Below, piece by piece: positions 25,902 to 35,967 of a DNA stretch of 45,663 nt. The notes under the pieces were generated by a model, which was given only the letters and a program-made list of their open reading frames with translations, was not told where the DNA came from and ran no database searches. Numbering within the stretch: position 1 is the stretch's first letter; each line of letters begins with the position of its first letter. This DNA comes from Flavobacteriales bacterium. Lineage in GTDB: Bacteria > Bacteroidota > Bacteroidia > Flavobacteriales_D > Parvicellaceae. The stretch spans positions 1 through 45,663 of the forward strand of contig JAQXDK010000026.1 in assembly GCA_029251405.1 (NCBI GenBank), in the 5' to 3' direction. Made by a program: the position numbers and the translations under genes.

Positions 25902-27482
25902 ATGGCAGAAATAAAACCAGCAGAAGTTTCAGCAATTTTAAGAGAACAATTATCAGGATTTAAGTCTGAAGCTCAGCTTGAAGAAGTAGGTACTGTTCTT
26001 CAAATAGGAGACGGAATTGCAAGAATATATGGTCTTGGAAGCGTTCAATATGGCGAACTTATAGAGTTTAATAATGGTCTTCAAGGAATTGCATTAAACT
26101 TGGAAGAAGATAATGTAGGGGCTGTATTGTTAGGAGCTTCTAACGACATTAAGGAAGGCGATACCGTTAAAAGAACCAATACCATTGCATCTATTAAGGT
26201 TGGTGAAAAAATGCTTGGAAGAGTAGTAGATACTTTAGGCCAGCCGATAGATGGAAAAGGACCTATTGAAGGAGAGCTTTTTGAAATGCCCATTGAAAGA
26301 AAAGCACCTGGTGTTATCTACAGACAACCAGTAAATGAACCGCTTCAAACAGGAGTTAAAGCTATTGACGCAATGATCCCAGTTGGCAGAGGCCAGAGAG
26401 AGCTAGTTATTGGCGATCGTCAAACAGGAAAAACAACGGTTTGTATTGATACAATAATTAACCAGAAGGAATTTTATGACAGAGGAGAACCTGTTTTTTG
26501 TATTTATGTTGCAATAGGCCAAAAGGGGTCAACAATTGCTGGAATTGTAAGAAAATTAGAGGAAGCAGGTGCTATGGATTACACAGTAATAGTAGCAGCA
26601 AATGCTTCAGATTCTGCACCAATGCAATTTTATGCGCCTTTTACTGGAGCTGCAATTGGAGAATATTTTAGAGACACAGGAAGACCTGCCTTAATTATAT
26701 TTGATGATTTATCTAAGCAAGCTGTGGCTTATAGAGAGGTCTCATTACTATTAAGACGTCCTCCAGGTAGAGAGGCTTATCCTGGTGATGTATTTTATTT
26801 ACATTCCAGATTATTAGAAAGAGCTGCAAAAATCAACAACTCCGATGAGATTGCTCAAAAAATGAATGACTTACCAGATTCCTTAAAAGGCAAGGTAAAA
26901 GGTGGTGGGTCTTTAACTGCACTTCCAATCATTGAAACGCAAGCGGGAGATGTTTCTGCATATATTCCTACTAACGTAATTTCTATCACAGATGGTCAAA
27001 TTTTCCTAGAAGCTGATTTGTTTAACGCTGGAATAAGACCTGCAATAAACGTAGGTATATCTGTTTCTCGAGTTGGTGGATCTGCTCAAATAAAATCTAT
27101 GAAAAAAGTATCTGGAACTTTGAAATTGGATCAAGCCCAGTACAGAGAGTTAGAAGCTTTTTCAAAATTTGGTTCTGATCTAGATCCAGCTACTATGGCT
27201 GTTTTGGATAAAGGAGCTAGAAATGTTGAAATCCTAAAGCAAAATGAAGGATCTCCTATGCCGGTGGAAGAGCAGGTTGCTATTATTTATTGTGGATCAA
27301 CAGGAATTTTATTAGACATACCAACTGCAAAAATTAGAGAGTTTCAATCTAACTTTTTAGATTACATGAGATCCAAACATAGAGCAGAATTAGATGTACT
27401 TAAGTCAGGTAAAATTACCGATGAGGTAACAGATTTAATTAAAAAAGTTGTTGCTGATATGTCTAAGAATTATAAAGCATAA
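25902..27482 (+). CDS. atpA: F-type ATPase subunit alpha
   Basis: This 526-residue regulatory nucleotide-binding subunit of F1 has a Walker A motif GDRQTGKT at 171-178. Walker B is within [12 protein letters not shown], and the family signature [17 protein letters not shown] follows. The DISAILR-like N terminus reads [11 protein letters not shown]. The length is slightly above the E. coli protein. The beta partner (atpD) is not in this operon, so the two genes must be controlled separately. Confidence 0.96.
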   Translation: MAEIKPAEVSAILREQLSGFKSEAQLEEVGTVLQIGDGIARIYGLGSVQYGELIEFNNGLQGIALNLEEDNVGAVLLGASNDIKEGDTVKRTNTIASIKVGEKMLGRVVDTLGQPIDGKGPIEGELFEMPIERKAPGVIYRQPVNEPLQTGVKAIDAMIPVGRGQRELVIGDRQTGKTTVCIDTIINQKEFYDRGEPVFCIYVAIGQKGSTIAGIVRKLEEAGAMDYTVIVAANASDSAPMQFYAPFTGAAIGEYFRDTGRPALIIFDDLSKQAVAYREVSLLLRRPPGREAYPGDVFYLHSRLLERAAKINNSDEIAQKMNDLPDSLKGKVKGGGSLTALPIIETQAGDVSAYIPTNVISITDGQIFLEADLFNAGIRPAINVGISVSRVGGSAQIKSMKKVSGTLKLDQAQYRELEAFSKFGSDLDPATMAVLDKGARNVEILKQNEGSPMPVEEQVAIIYCGSTGILLDIPTAKIREFQSNFLDYMRSKHRAELDVLKSGKITDEVTDLIKKVVADMSKNYKA

Positions 27483-27488
27483 ATTTTT

Positions 27489-28361
27489 ATGGCCAATCTT
27501 AAAGAAATACGAACAAGAATTACTTCCGTAGAGTCCACCATGCAGATTACTTCTGCAATGAAAATGGTTTCTGCTGCTAAATTAAAAAGAGCACAGGATG
27601 CAATTGTTCAAATGAGGCCTTATGCAAAAAAATTCAATGATATTCTAGTTAATGTTTCGTCTTCTTTGGATAATTCAGACCATCCTATGATGTCTAATAA
27701 TGATGGAAAAAGAATACTACTTATCGCATTTTCGTCCAATCGTGGTCTTTGTGGGGGGTTTAATAACAACATTATTAAAGAGGTAAAGAAAACTGTTGCA
27801 AACCATCCTGATAATAACTATTCTATTTTAACAGTTGGTAAAAAAGTAAACGACGCTTTTAAAAAATCAGATTTACTAAATAAAATAGACAGTTTACCCG
27901 TTGATGCACAAAAAATTTGGGATGATTTAAGCTATGAAAATTCTTTAGAAATAACTTCTAAAATAATTAATGCTTTTAAAAACAATCATTTTGATAAGGC
28001 TTATTTAGTTTATAATTCTTTCAAAAATGCAGCTGTACAAACTGTAGAAAATGAAGCTTTTCTACCTGTAGTTGCTCCAGAAAGTGAAAACACTACTAAT
28101 ATCGATTATATATTTGAACCAGATAAAGAAGAAATTTTAAACGACTTAATCCCCCAGTCTTTAAAAATCCAACTTTACAAAGCCCTCTTAGACTCTTTTG
28201 CCTCTGAACATGGGGCTAGAATGACGGCAATGCATAAAGCAACTGACAATGCTAATGAAATGAAAAACGATTTGAAGTTGTTCTATAATAAAGCAAGACA
28301 AGCTGCAATTACCAACGAAATCCTAGAAATTGTAGCTGGAGCTGAGGCTTTGGGTGGATAA
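27489..28361 (+). CDS. atpG: F-type ATPase subunit gamma
   Basis: This 290-residue central rotor shaft has conserved ends: MANLKEIRTRITSVESTMQITSAMKMVSAAK at the N terminus (given here as the first helix in full family form) and ASEHGARMTAMHKATDNANEM with AAITNEILEIVAGAEAL at the C terminus. SSNRGLCGGFN near residue 75 is the standard core motif. It closes the operon: no atpD or atpC follows, and the next gene is a histidine kinase 48 bp away. Confidence 0.95.
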   Translation: MANLKEIRTRITSVESTMQITSAMKMVSAAKLKRAQDAIVQMRPYAKKFNDILVNVSSSLDNSDHPMMSNNDGKRILLIAFSSNRGLCGGFNNNIIKEVKKTVANHPDNNYSILTVGKKVNDAFKKSDLLNKIDSLPVDAQKIWDDLSYENSLEITSKIINAFKNNHFDKAYLVYNSFKNAAVQTVENEAFLPVVAPESENTTNIDYIFEPDKEEILNDLIPQSLKIQLYKALLDSFASEHGARMTAMHKATDNANEMKNDLKLFYNKARQAAITNEILEIVAGAEALGG

Positions 28362-28409
28362 TCCCTCACTTTATTTTTTCTTTTAAACTTTTCCATAAAT
28401 TTACTATGG

Positions 28410-29867
28410 ATGCACTGGTATTATTCCTCACTCAAAAATAGATTTTACATTTCCATATTGGCTTTGATTGCCTCCTCTTTGGTAATAATTGGAATCACTA
28501 CCTTTTATTTTTTTAAGGATCAAAACTCACAATATCATCATCAAAGATTAATTAGAAAAGAAAAAACTGTTACAAGTTCTTTACAATATTTCTTGAATGA
28601 TTTATCTCCCAATCAAGTCCATGAGTTTATAACAAAAGAGTTTGACTACAAAGTTCGAGAGATTTCGGATGTAAATAATCTCCCTATTATTATTTATAAT
28701 TTATCAGGAGATATATTAATAAATACCCAAGACAGCCTTTTAAAAGAAAAACTTTCTATAAATTCTTTAAATATAGATGTTGTTCAATCACTTATAAATA
28801 GCAAATCAGGTAGTTTAACAGAAACAAGCAACTTGGGTGTTATTAACTCCTATTCTTATGCTTACAACAACTTAAAAGAGAAAATGCTAATCATTAAAAT
28901 TTTCTACAATCCTTCCAATTATTCAGACAAAACAGAGCTCTGGCTTTTTTTAGAAAAATTACTTAAAATATTTCTCTTACTTTTTATCGGAGCTGGTATT
29001 ATCGCATATTTTCTTTCGACTTACATTACTAAATCTATTGCATCTATAAGTCAGAAGATTAAAAACGTAGAGATTGGTGAAAATAATGAGCGCTTAAAGT
29101 GGAAAAGTAATGATGAAATTGGAGTTTTAGTCGCAGCATATAATGAAATGCTTACAAAATTAGAGTTGAGTAAAGAAAAACTTGCTCAAAATGAAAGGCA
29201 GTCTGCTTGGAGAGAAATGGCAAAACAGGTTGCACATGAAATAAAAAACCCTCTAACACCTATGAAATTGAGTGTTCAACATTTGTCTCGTTCATTAGAA
29301 ACAGCAAAAAAGAAAGATAAACAAACAATCAAAGATTTTCAAAATAATATGATTCAGCAAATTAATTTACTAACTGAAATTTCAGACGAGTTTTCCAACT
29401 ATGCAGAGTTGCCTAAAGGAAATATGAGAGAAATAGATCTACTCGTTATAATTGATAAAATTGTCAGCCTCTTTAAGCACGAGAAAAAGGTTAAATTTCA
29501 TATAAATTCATCTGACTTAACAACAGCCAATATCCTTGGAGACGAAAATCAACTAATTAGAGTATTTAATAATTTGATTCAAAATAGTCTAGAAGCTATG
29601 AATGCGGAAGGTAGTATTACCATTGATATTTTATTGAATAAGAAGTTTCTATGCGTTTATTTTAAAGATAGCGGACCAGGGGTTCTTAAAGAAATTCAAC
29701 CAAAAATATTCGAACCACAGTTCACCACCAAATCCAAAGGAAAGGGTCTTGGTTTAGCCTTAGTTTGGCAAATTTTACTTAGTCATAAAGCAACTATTTC
29801 GCTTACTGACTCACAATTTGGAGCTCATTTTATTATTTCATTCCCTAGCTATGAGTCAGAGAGTTGA
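28410..29867 (+). CDS. NtrY-like sensor histidine kinase
   Basis: This 485-residue membrane kinase has helices at about 12-35 and 182-205 that enclose a periplasmic sensor domain. A HAMP segment follows (IKNVEIGENNERLKWKSNDEIGVL), then HisKA with His276 in VAHEIKNPLTPMKLS. The catalytic domain has NLIQNSLEAM, DSGPGV and GKGLGLALVWQI. The HEIKNPLTP form and the HAMP spacing resemble NtrY. No response regulator gene adjoins it, so it is an orphan kinase. Its 3' end overlaps recO by 17 bp. Confidence 0.85.
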   Translation: MHWYYSSLKNRFYISILALIASSLVIIGITTFYFFKDQNSQYHHQRLIRKEKTVTSSLQYFLNDLSPNQVHEFITKEFDYKVREISDVNNLPIIIYNLSGDILINTQDSLLKEKLSINSLNIDVVQSLINSKSGSLTETSNLGVINSYSYAYNNLKEKMLIIKIFYNPSNYSDKTELWLFLEKLLKIFLLLFIGAGIIAYFLSTYITKSIASISQKIKNVEIGENNERLKWKSNDEIGVLVAAYNEMLTKLELSKEKLAQNERQSAWREMAKQVAHEIKNPLTPMKLSVQHLSRSLETAKKKDKQTIKDFQNNMIQQINLLTEISDEFSNYAELPKGNMREIDLLVIIDKIVSLFKHEKKVKFHINSSDLTTANILGDENQLIRVFNNLIQNSLEAMNAEGSITIDILLNKKFLCVYFKDSGPGVLKEIQPKIFEPQFTTKSKGKGLGLALVWQILLSHKATISLTDSQFGAHFIISFPSYESES

Positions 29868-30561
29868 AGGACTTTATTTAAGGTCTACTAAGATAAATCA
29901 CAATTCATTAATTGCAGAATTATTCACAAAACAATTTGGCAGGGTAAGTTTTATATTTTCAATTTCTTCTAAGAAGAATAAATCTTTCTTATTTCAACCT
30001 TTTCATTTTATAGAATTTTCCACTGCTTATAATCCAGAAAAAAAAATTAATCGTGGGTCTAAGCCCGAGATGGTTCTACCAATTTTGGATATAATAAGCG
30101 ACATAAGAAAAACAGGTTATGCGCTTTTAATAACAGAAATTTTAAACAAGGTTATTCACAAAGAAGATAAAAATGAATATTTATTTTCTGTTCTAAAAAC
30201 CATGATTTTATCATTTGAAAATAAGAAGTTCAACCCAGTTTTTGGAGTCTTTGTTATTAAAGAAATATTACACCATTTTGGTGTTCAGCCAATAAACAAC
30301 TATTCTAGTACAACTCCTTTTTTTATTGTATCAGATGGCAGATTTGCCGCTACTATAGATAATTCTATAGATGAAAATTTCCCATATGAAATCTTCCACC
30401 AATTATTAGGCACGAAAATTGATAATGTATTTTCCTTTGAAATAAGTACTTTAAACAGAAGATTAATTATGGAGACATTATTAAGATATATGAATTATCA
30501 CGATTTAATAAATACTGACAAGTTAAATTCCATAAAAATCTTACAATCTTTATACGATTGA
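29851..30561 (+). CDS. recO: DNA repair protein RecO
   Basis: RecO helps load RecA at single-strand gaps covered by SSB in the RecFOR pathway. I place the start at 29851 (MSQRVEGLYLRSTKIN), which gives about 236 residues and the normal N terminus; a start at 29818 would add 11 odd residues. The OB-fold segment has HNSLIAELFTKQFGRVSFIF, and the helical part has PILDIISDIRKTGYALLITEIL and a late NRRLIMETLLRYMNYH. Family cysteines for zinc are not present. It overlaps the kinase and receptor genes. Confidence 0.85.
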   Translation: MSQRVEGLYLRSTKINHNSLIAELFTKQFGRVSFIFSISSKKNKSFLFQPFHFIEFSTAYNPEKKINRGSKPEMVLPILDIISDIRKTGYALLITEILNKVIHKEDKNEYLFSVLKTMILSFENKKFNPVFGVFVIKEILHHFGVQPINNYSSTTPFFIVSDGRFAATIDNSIDENFPYEIFHQLLGTKIDNVFSFEISTLNRRLIMETLLRYMNYHDLINTDKLNSIKILQSLYD

Positions 30562-32984
30562 TTGAGCATTTAAAAATATATATATATATAATATTTCATT
30601 TTCTCATTTTATTACAGCCCACTGGGCAAGTGATATCTTTCAAAAACGAGTTTGGGAGTACTGTGAAACTTTCTCAAGTTATCGTTTCCAATGAGGTTAA
30701 AAAAGACACCTTTTATTTTTCAAAAAAAAGTAAATTTAATTCTAGATTATTTCCAAACTTTGATTCTATATCCGTAGTTTTTAATGATACCATTATCTCT
30801 AAATCGTACAGTAGTTTAAAAGAAAATAGTTATGAGTTTATAATTACGACATCGATCACCAATGCTCTTCCAATTTTTGAAACAAGCGCTATTAAAAAGT
30901 CTTTTTTACCTAGTGGTTTCAATGAATTAAATCATCAAGTTATAAATCAACAACAAATCCAAAATTCAAACACAGCCACTAGTGCAGAGTTATTGTTATT
31001 GTCTCCCTCTGTCACCATCCAAAAAAGTAGTTTCGCAGGTGGGAGTCCAATTTTACGTGGTTTTGAGGCGAATAGAGTTCTTTTAATAGTGGATGGAGTT
31101 AGGATGAATAACGCTATATATAGAGGAGGTCATTTACAAAATAGTTTAACTATAGATCCATTTATAATAGAAAATTGTGACGTAATTTTTGGACCATCTG
31201 CTGTTACCTATGGTAGTGATGCAATTGGGGGAGTGGTTCATTACAGAACAAAAACACCGTTATTAAATTCTTTAGATAGTACAAAATTTTCTGGAATCTA
31301 TTTTGCAAGATTGAACAGTGCTTGTCAAGAAGTTTCAAATCATATAGATTTTAGTCTTGCTAAATCCAACATTGCTTCTTTAACCTCGATTAGTTATAAA
31401 CGTTTTGGAGATGTGTCTATGGGACAAAACAGGCTTCATGGTTTTTCAAATTGGGGCTTAAATTCTTTTAACGTTAATACGTTTAATTTTCAAGATTCAA
31501 TAGTACCTAATAGCACTCCAAGTGTTCAAGTAGGCTTTGGTTACAATCAAATAGATTTAATGAATAAAATACTCTTTAAAATTAACCCAAAATCTACATT
31601 ATTAATCAATTCTCAATTTAGTAATTCTTCAAGTTTAGCCAGATGCGACCAGCTTAATAATACAGATAGTACGGAAAGCCCTCAGTTTAGCAAATGGAAT
31701 TATGGACCTCAGAAAAGAGTCTTTAATATGATGGAGTATTCTTCAAAATCAGCATCTTCCATCTTCGATTTTTTCAACGCAAACTTATCCCATCAGTTTA
31801 TAGAAGAATCGAGAATAACGAGAAGGTTTAATAGCCTCAGGGAAAAAAACCAACTGGAGCAAGTAAATATTTTTGGCGCAAATGTTCAATTTTCAAAAAA
31901 ATTAAAATTGCGCTCTACACTTGTTTATGGTGCAGAACTTTATTTCAATAATGTAAATAGTAATGCCTTTTCTTTAAATATTAAAGATTCTTCTTTAACT
32001 ATTATTGATTCAAGATATCCTGATGCTGGTGCCCAAACTTTTTTCCCAGCTATTTTTGCGAATTTAAATATTAAAAAATCAAATTATTCTATTATTGGAG
32101 GAGTGCGCTATACTTGGAATGATGTATTTGCTTCTTATTCAAGTAATTATTCTGTACCATTACTACATAGGACCTTTAAAATTAATAAACATTCTATTAA
32201 TGGATCTTTAAATACCATTCTTTACCCCAGTAAAAGCACAAAAATCTTACTTGAATTAAGCACTGGATTTAGAGCTCCTAATATTGATGACTTAGGTAAA
32301 ACTTTCATAAAAGATAACAGTATTACAGTACCTAATAATAACTTAATTCCTGAATACGCTTACAATACTTCTTTAGGAATAAGTAAAAAATTAGACTTAG
32401 TTAACCTTTCATTAGCATTTAGTTCTTCAGCTTTTATCACCATTTTAGAAAATACGGTTATTAAAGCGCCATTGGAATTAGACGGTAGTAATATTTATAA
32501 TGTGGATGGTATTAATTATTCAATTTTAGCGAATCAAAACGGACCAAACTCTTTAGTTACAGGAGCTACTGCCTCATTAGAAGCCATGATTTTTACCAAG
32601 TTAAAGCTAGTGTCAAGTATATGCTATACAAAAGGAAAGACTATTGCTACCAATCTTCCTTTAGGACATATTCCACCAATCTTTGGCAAAATTAATTTCA
32701 GCTACTCTCTCAAAAAATTTCAATACTCTGTGGTTACTTTATTCAATGGCAATAAACAACTTAAAGACTTTGGCTCTGGAAATGTTGATAATCAAGAAGA
32801 GGCCACGCCAGCCGGGTACCCAAGTTGGTGGGTAATAGATACTCAGTTAAATTATAAGTATAATGATAATATCGTATTTAATGTTCGAGGTTGTAATCTT
32901 TTAGATATTCACTACAAAACATTTGGATCTGGAATTTCTTCTCCAGGAAGAAGTTTAATGTTTTCTATAAAACTAGTTTTATAA
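30558..32984 (+). CDS. TonB-dependent outer-membrane receptor
   Basis: This 808-residue receptor probably starts at TTG overlapping the recO stop (TTGA). After a signal segment it has a plug domain with SAELLLLSPSVTIQKSSFAGGSPILRGFEANRVLLIVDGVRMN in pieces, FGPSAVTYGSDAIGGVV, and a 22-strand-type barrel. The barrel contains FRAPNIDDLG and ends with LLDIHYKTFGSGISSPGRSLMFSIKL. The GGHLQNSLTIDP stretch is shared with heme and siderophore-type receptors. The substrate is uncertain. It ends 6 bp inside the convergent Lrp gene. Confidence 0.88.
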   Translation: MIEHLKIYIYIIFHFLILLQPTGQVISFKNEFGSTVKLSQVIVSNEVKKDTFYFSKKSKFNSRLFPNFDSISVVFNDTIISKSYSSLKENSYEFIITTSITNALPIFETSAIKKSFLPSGFNELNHQVINQQQIQNSNTATSAELLLLSPSVTIQKSSFAGGSPILRGFEANRVLLIVDGVRMNNAIYRGGHLQNSLTIDPFIIENCDVIFGPSAVTYGSDAIGGVVHYRTKTPLLNSLDSTKFSGIYFARLNSACQEVSNHIDFSLAKSNIASLTSISYKRFGDVSMGQNRLHGFSNWGLNSFNVNTFNFQDSIVPNSTPSVQVGFGYNQIDLMNKILFKINPKSTLLINSQFSNSSSLARCDQLNNTDSTESPQFSKWNYGPQKRVFNMMEYSSKSASSIFDFFNANLSHQFIEESRITRRFNSLREKNQLEQVNIFGANVQFSKKLKLRSTLVYGAELYFNNVNSNAFSLNIKDSSLTIIDSRYPDAGAQTFFPAIFANLNIKKSNYSIIGGVRYTWNDVFASYSSNYSVPLLHRTFKINKHSINGSLNTILYPSKSTKILLELSTGFRAPNIDDLGKTFIKDNSITVPNNNLIPEYAYNTSLGISKKLDLVNLSLAFSSSAFITILENTVIKAPLELDGSNIYNVDGINYSILANQNGPNSLVTGATASLEAMIFTKLKLVSSICYTKGKTIATNLPLGHIPPIFGKINFSYSLKKFQYSVVTLFNGNKQLKDFGSGNVDNQEEATPAGYPSWWVIDTQLNYKYNDNIVFNVRGCNLLDIHYKTFGSGISSPGRSLMFSIKLVL

Positions 32985-33461
32985 TATTATTTCTTTTTTA
33001 TAATTTAATGGAGCTATTCTGGAATTTTTTTTAACAGCGATTACTACAGAAGTTTGTAATTGTCCAATTTCTTCAATTAAACCTAATTTTTCTTCCAGTA
33101 TTTTCTCAAAAGATGGAATATCATTAGTAATTACTCTTAATTGGTAGTCAAATTTCCCGGTAAGTTGTAGGCATTCTTGAACTTCATGGATGGTTTGTAT
33201 TTGTTCTAAAAAACTGGCAACAGCTCCTGTTTTTTGCTTTACAAGAGATAAGTGAATAAGGGCAGTAAAACCCAACCCCAATTTTGTATTATTTATAACG
33301 GCATGATAGCTTTTTAGAACTCCAGCCTTTTCAAGTTTTTGAACCCTACCTAATGTTGGAGCAGCTGAAAGACCTATTACTTTACTCAATTCAATGTTAG
33401 TAATTTTACTATTATTTTGAAGAGATTTTAGTATTTTTAAGTCTATTAAGTCAAGTTTCAT
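32979..33461 (-). CDS. Lrp/AsnC family transcription regulator
   Basis: This 160-residue regulator has an N-terminal helix-turn-helix (about 5-60; LDLIDLKILKSLQNNSKITNIELSKVIGLSAAPTLGRV read in pieces) and a C-terminal RAM effector domain (about 66-150; FTALIHLSLV, VQECLQLTGKFDYQLRVIT). These proteins form octamers that sense amino acids. The palindrome just upstream is a natural candidate for its own operator. Targets may include the neighbouring cyclase gene. Confidence 0.9.
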   Translation of the reverse strand: MKLDLIDLKILKSLQNNSKITNIELSKVIGLSAAPTLGRVQKLEKAGVLKSYHAVINNTKLGLGFTALIHLSLVKQKTGAVASFLEQIQTIHEVQECLQLTGKFDYQLRVITNDIPSFEKILEEKLGLIEEIGQLQTSVVIAVKKNSRIAPLNYKKEIIL

Positions 33462-33475
33462 CCTTTTATTTAAAA

Positions 33476-33505
33476 TAAAATTACTCTTATTGACTTATTT
33501 ACAAA
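33476..33505 (-). promoter_or_regulatory. Possible promoter of the Lrp/AsnC gene
   Basis: The minus strand has TTTG (33502-33505), 18 bases, then TAATTTTA (33476-33483). It matches the Bacteroidota pattern at all but the last base of the -7 element. The upstream element lies inside the palindrome at 33501-33512, so a protein bound there could block transcription. Confidence 0.35.
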
Positions 33506-33531
33506 ATTTTGTTTCAATTTATTTTGTAAAT
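33497..33531. promoter_or_regulatory. Palindrome upstream of the Lrp/AsnC gene, candidate operator
   Basis: ACAAAATTTTGT (33501-33512) is a perfect 12-bp palindrome. In addition, ATTTACAAAA (33497-33506) is repeated in inverted form as TTTTGTAAAT (33522-33531). AT-centred palindromes with repeated half-sites are what Lrp/AsnC proteins usually bind. The site lies 36-70 bp before the regulator's start codon and runs into the end of the cyclase gene. Confidence 0.45.
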
Positions 33532-34275
33532 AACAGGTCTTGACGGAGACGCATCATTTTCAATATTTGCCATTGACAGATTCAAGAGATATTTCCCATC
33601 AGCTACATTATCTGGTACTCCAATAAGCTCAGTAATAGTCCTTTTTTCGTCTATTTCATTGGGGTAATTCCAGAACGCTTTATGGGCAAGTAGCTTTCCA
33701 TCATCAAATTCTTTATCTACCGAAGGTTGGTCAATTAATAGATGAAAAACTCCCATTTCTCTAATATATGCAGCTGCTTCTTTTTTTAAAAATGGCCAAT
33801 TGGTGTTATGATATATTTTCTGAGCTAATACTTCATAATTTTCCTGGGTTCTAAGAATTACTGCTTCTGTGTTTGGTAATATTTTATTTTTGAGCTGCTC
33901 TAATTCTATGGTATAATTTACTTCCTGCTGACCATTTGCATTGGTCTTAATTTCTTTAGTAGGAACGATGGTAATAACCTGGGCAATAAAATGGAATCTT
34001 TTAAGAATATCATTAACGTAAATTTTTTCACTGCTTATGTGTCCTACTGACTCTGTGTGAGTCATATTTCCATGTGGGTTTATTAAAACTTCTCTAAAAT
34101 TCACTGCTCCACCCTCATTGACACTACCAACAAATTCTTCATTTCTAATGGTATTAATAGTGATTTCATCCACATACCATGCTTTAAAACCATTTTTCAC
34201 TCTAGATGTTAAGGATAAGTCAATAGGGTTATTGAAGTCAACCTCTAATGTTTCGTTATTTAGTTCCATTTTCAT
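33514..34275 (-). CDS. Cyclase/kynurenine formamidase-family hydrolase
   Basis: This 253-residue cytoplasmic protein belongs to the cyclase family (Pfam Cyclase, which includes kynurenine formamidase). The metal site has the form PHGNMTHTESVGHI with His68, His73, Glu75 and His79, a variant of HGTHxDxPxH. Further pieces are GAVNFREVLINPHG, EAVILRT and the ending ELIGVPDNVADGKYLLNLSMANIENDASPSRPVIYKI. The substrate is unknown. No other tryptophan-degrading genes are here. It starts 3 bp after hemW and is followed by the Lrp gene. Confidence 0.75.
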   Translation of the reverse strand: MKMELNNETLEVDFNNPIDLSLTSRVKNGFKAWYVDEITINTIRNEEFVGSVNEGGAVNFREVLINPHGNMTHTESVGHISSEKIYVNDILKRFHFIAQVITIVPTKEIKTNANGQQEVNYTIELEQLKNKILPNTEAVILRTQENYEVLAQKIYHNTNWPFLKKEAAAYIREMGVFHLLIDQPSVDKEFDDGKLLAHKAFWNYPNEIDEKRTITELIGVPDNVADGKYLLNLSMANIENDASPSRPVIYKIN

Positions 34276-34278
34276 ATT

Positions 34279-35403
34279 CTAAACAGTAAATAATTCTCGA
34301 GCTGCGTATTCAGATAACAACCATTTCTTTTTATTCATAAAAATATTATTTTCTTTCAGAGTTAATAAATCTTCCTGAATTAATTTCTGGATTTTAGTAT
34401 TCAATATTTTTTGTTTATTCCTACTTAAATTACTGTAGATTTTATCTAAATCAAAACCATCTTTAGTCCTTAAGCCTAACATTATTGTTTCATTTACTAA
34501 GTCAAGACTTGATAGTTTTTCATCCTCAAAGTATGATTCCTTGGTGCCAACTCTCTTAATGTATTGTGCATTATTAGAAACATTCCATCTTCTCTTTCCT
34601 TTTAGAAAAGAATGAGCACCAGGGCCAAAACCGATATAGGGGAGTTGTTTCCAATAGTTAGAATTATGAAAAGATTGTTTTCCTGCTAGAGAGAAGTTAG
34701 AAATTTCATAATGGTTATATCCTGAAGATTCTAATCTTTTAGAAAGCCATAAAAACTCCTGCTCACTTTTTTGATCTTCAATATTTTCCAATTCTTTTTT
34801 ATTTTCTAAATGCCCAAAGTAAGTACCTTTTTCTATTGTTAAATGATAGGAGGAAATATGAGATGGCAAATGTTCTATTAAAGTAGATATTTCCTTTTCA
34901 TAATCTCGATTTAAAAATGGAGGTGTCCCATATATAAAATCAATACTAAAATTCTCAAATTCATATTCCTTTGCTAGCTTTAAACTTAATAATACTTGTT
35001 GTTTATCATGAATCCTATTCATCCATTTTAGTACCTTATCGTTTGTAGACTGGACACCTATACTTAAACGATTCACTCCAATTGATTTTAAAAAATTTAG
35101 TTTTTCCCTGTTAACATCTTCTGGATTTACTTCTATTGTTACTTCTTTTAAAGATGAAATATCTATCACTTGTTTTAGGGAATTAAAAATAATTGATAAT
35201 TCATTATTTGTTAATAAAGACGGGGTGCCTCCTCCTAAATATAAGCTATTTATATTATTTGGAAATTCCTTTTTTCTTAATTCAATTTCTTTAGTAATGT
35301 AATTTACTAGCGTTGTTTTAGACTTTAGTGAGGTGCTAAAATGAAAATCACAATAATGGCAAGCTTGCTTACAAAAGGGAATATGTATGTATATGCCACT
35401 CAT
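34279..35403 (-). CDS. hemW: Radical SAM heme chaperone HemW
   Basis: This 374-residue radical SAM protein has the 4Fe-4S motif CKQACHYCDF (Cys11, Cys15, Cys18) close to the N terminus. The following YLGGGTPSLL, TIEVNPEDV, RLSIGVQS and SIDFIYGTPP are family blocks, and GFGPGAHSFL with the C-terminal HemN-like helical domain completes it. HemW binds heme and hands it to target proteins; it lacks the extra cysteine (CxxxCxxCxC) of HemN coproporphyrinogen oxidase, since position 20 is Phe. It is divergent from the biotin carrier gene. Confidence 0.9.
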   Translation of the reverse strand: MSGIYIHIPFCKQACHYCDFHFSTSLKSKTTLVNYITKEIELRKKEFPNNINSLYLGGGTPSLLTNNELSIIFNSLKQVIDISSLKEVTIEVNPEDVNREKLNFLKSIGVNRLSIGVQSTNDKVLKWMNRIHDKQQVLLSLKLAKEYEFENFSIDFIYGTPPFLNRDYEKEISTLIEHLPSHISSYHLTIEKGTYFGHLENKKELENIEDQKSEQEFLWLSKRLESSGYNHYEISNFSLAGKQSFHNSNYWKQLPYIGFGPGAHSFLKGKRRWNVSNNAQYIKRVGTKESYFEDEKLSSLDLVNETIMLGLRTKDGFDLDKIYSNLSRNKQKILNTKIQKLIQEDLLTLKENNIFMNKKKWLLSEYAARELFTV

Positions 35404-35481
35404 TATTTTTTATTAATATTCATTACAATAATTTATTTAATTAAGAAGATAATAATTGTAAATTTACTTTATTCAAATGTT

Positions 35482-35967
35482 ATGATAAAAGGCGTATTAA
35501 ACGGAGAATTTCAATCAGATTTAAGTAAATACAAGCTTAATGAATTCGAAGTTTTAGAAATTAATTACGAAAAAAAAGAAATAATTCTTCAAAAAGGTTC
35601 TCGAAAATTTCAATGTAAAATACTTAAAAAAAACAATAAGGACCAGTCATTCGTAATTAAAATAAATGGTAATATATCAACTATTAGAATTGTAAAGTCT
35701 GTAGAAAAAACTATTGAGAAATTAGGCATTAACAAAAAATCGCAACAAAATATTAATATTTTAAAAGCACCAATGCCCGGGCTTATTCTAAAATTGATGG
35801 TAAAAGTAGGTGACCAAATTAAAAAAGGTGAGGCGTTAATAATTTTAGAAGCTATGAAAATGGAAAATATACTTTCTTCACCAGTTGATGGTATTATTAA
35901 AGAAATTAAAGTAAAACCTCAACAAACAGTTGAAAAAAACAATGTATTAATTAATTTCGAATCATGA
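35482..35967 (+). CDS. Biotin carboxyl carrier-like protein
   Basis: This 161-residue protein (start at 35482, MIKGVLNGEF) ends in a biotinyl domain with the attachment site EAMKMEN, Lys126. PMPGLILKLMVKVGDQIKKGE and SPVDGIIKEI mark the beta-barrel halves. Such proteins carry carboxybiotin between a carboxylase and a carboxyltransferase, for example in acetyl-CoA or propionyl-CoA carboxylation. No partner subunit is in the window. The start at 35341 is rejected: it adds a hydrophobic leader that overlaps hemW. It overlaps the following gene by 4 bp (ATGA). Confidence 0.82.
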   Translation: MIKGVLNGEFQSDLSKYKLNEFEVLEINYEKKEIILQKGSRKFQCKILKKNNKDQSFVIKINGNISTIRIVKSVEKTIEKLGINKKSQQNINILKAPMPGLILKLMVKVGDQIKKGEALIILEAMKMENILSSPVDGIIKEIKVKPQQTVEKNNVLINFES

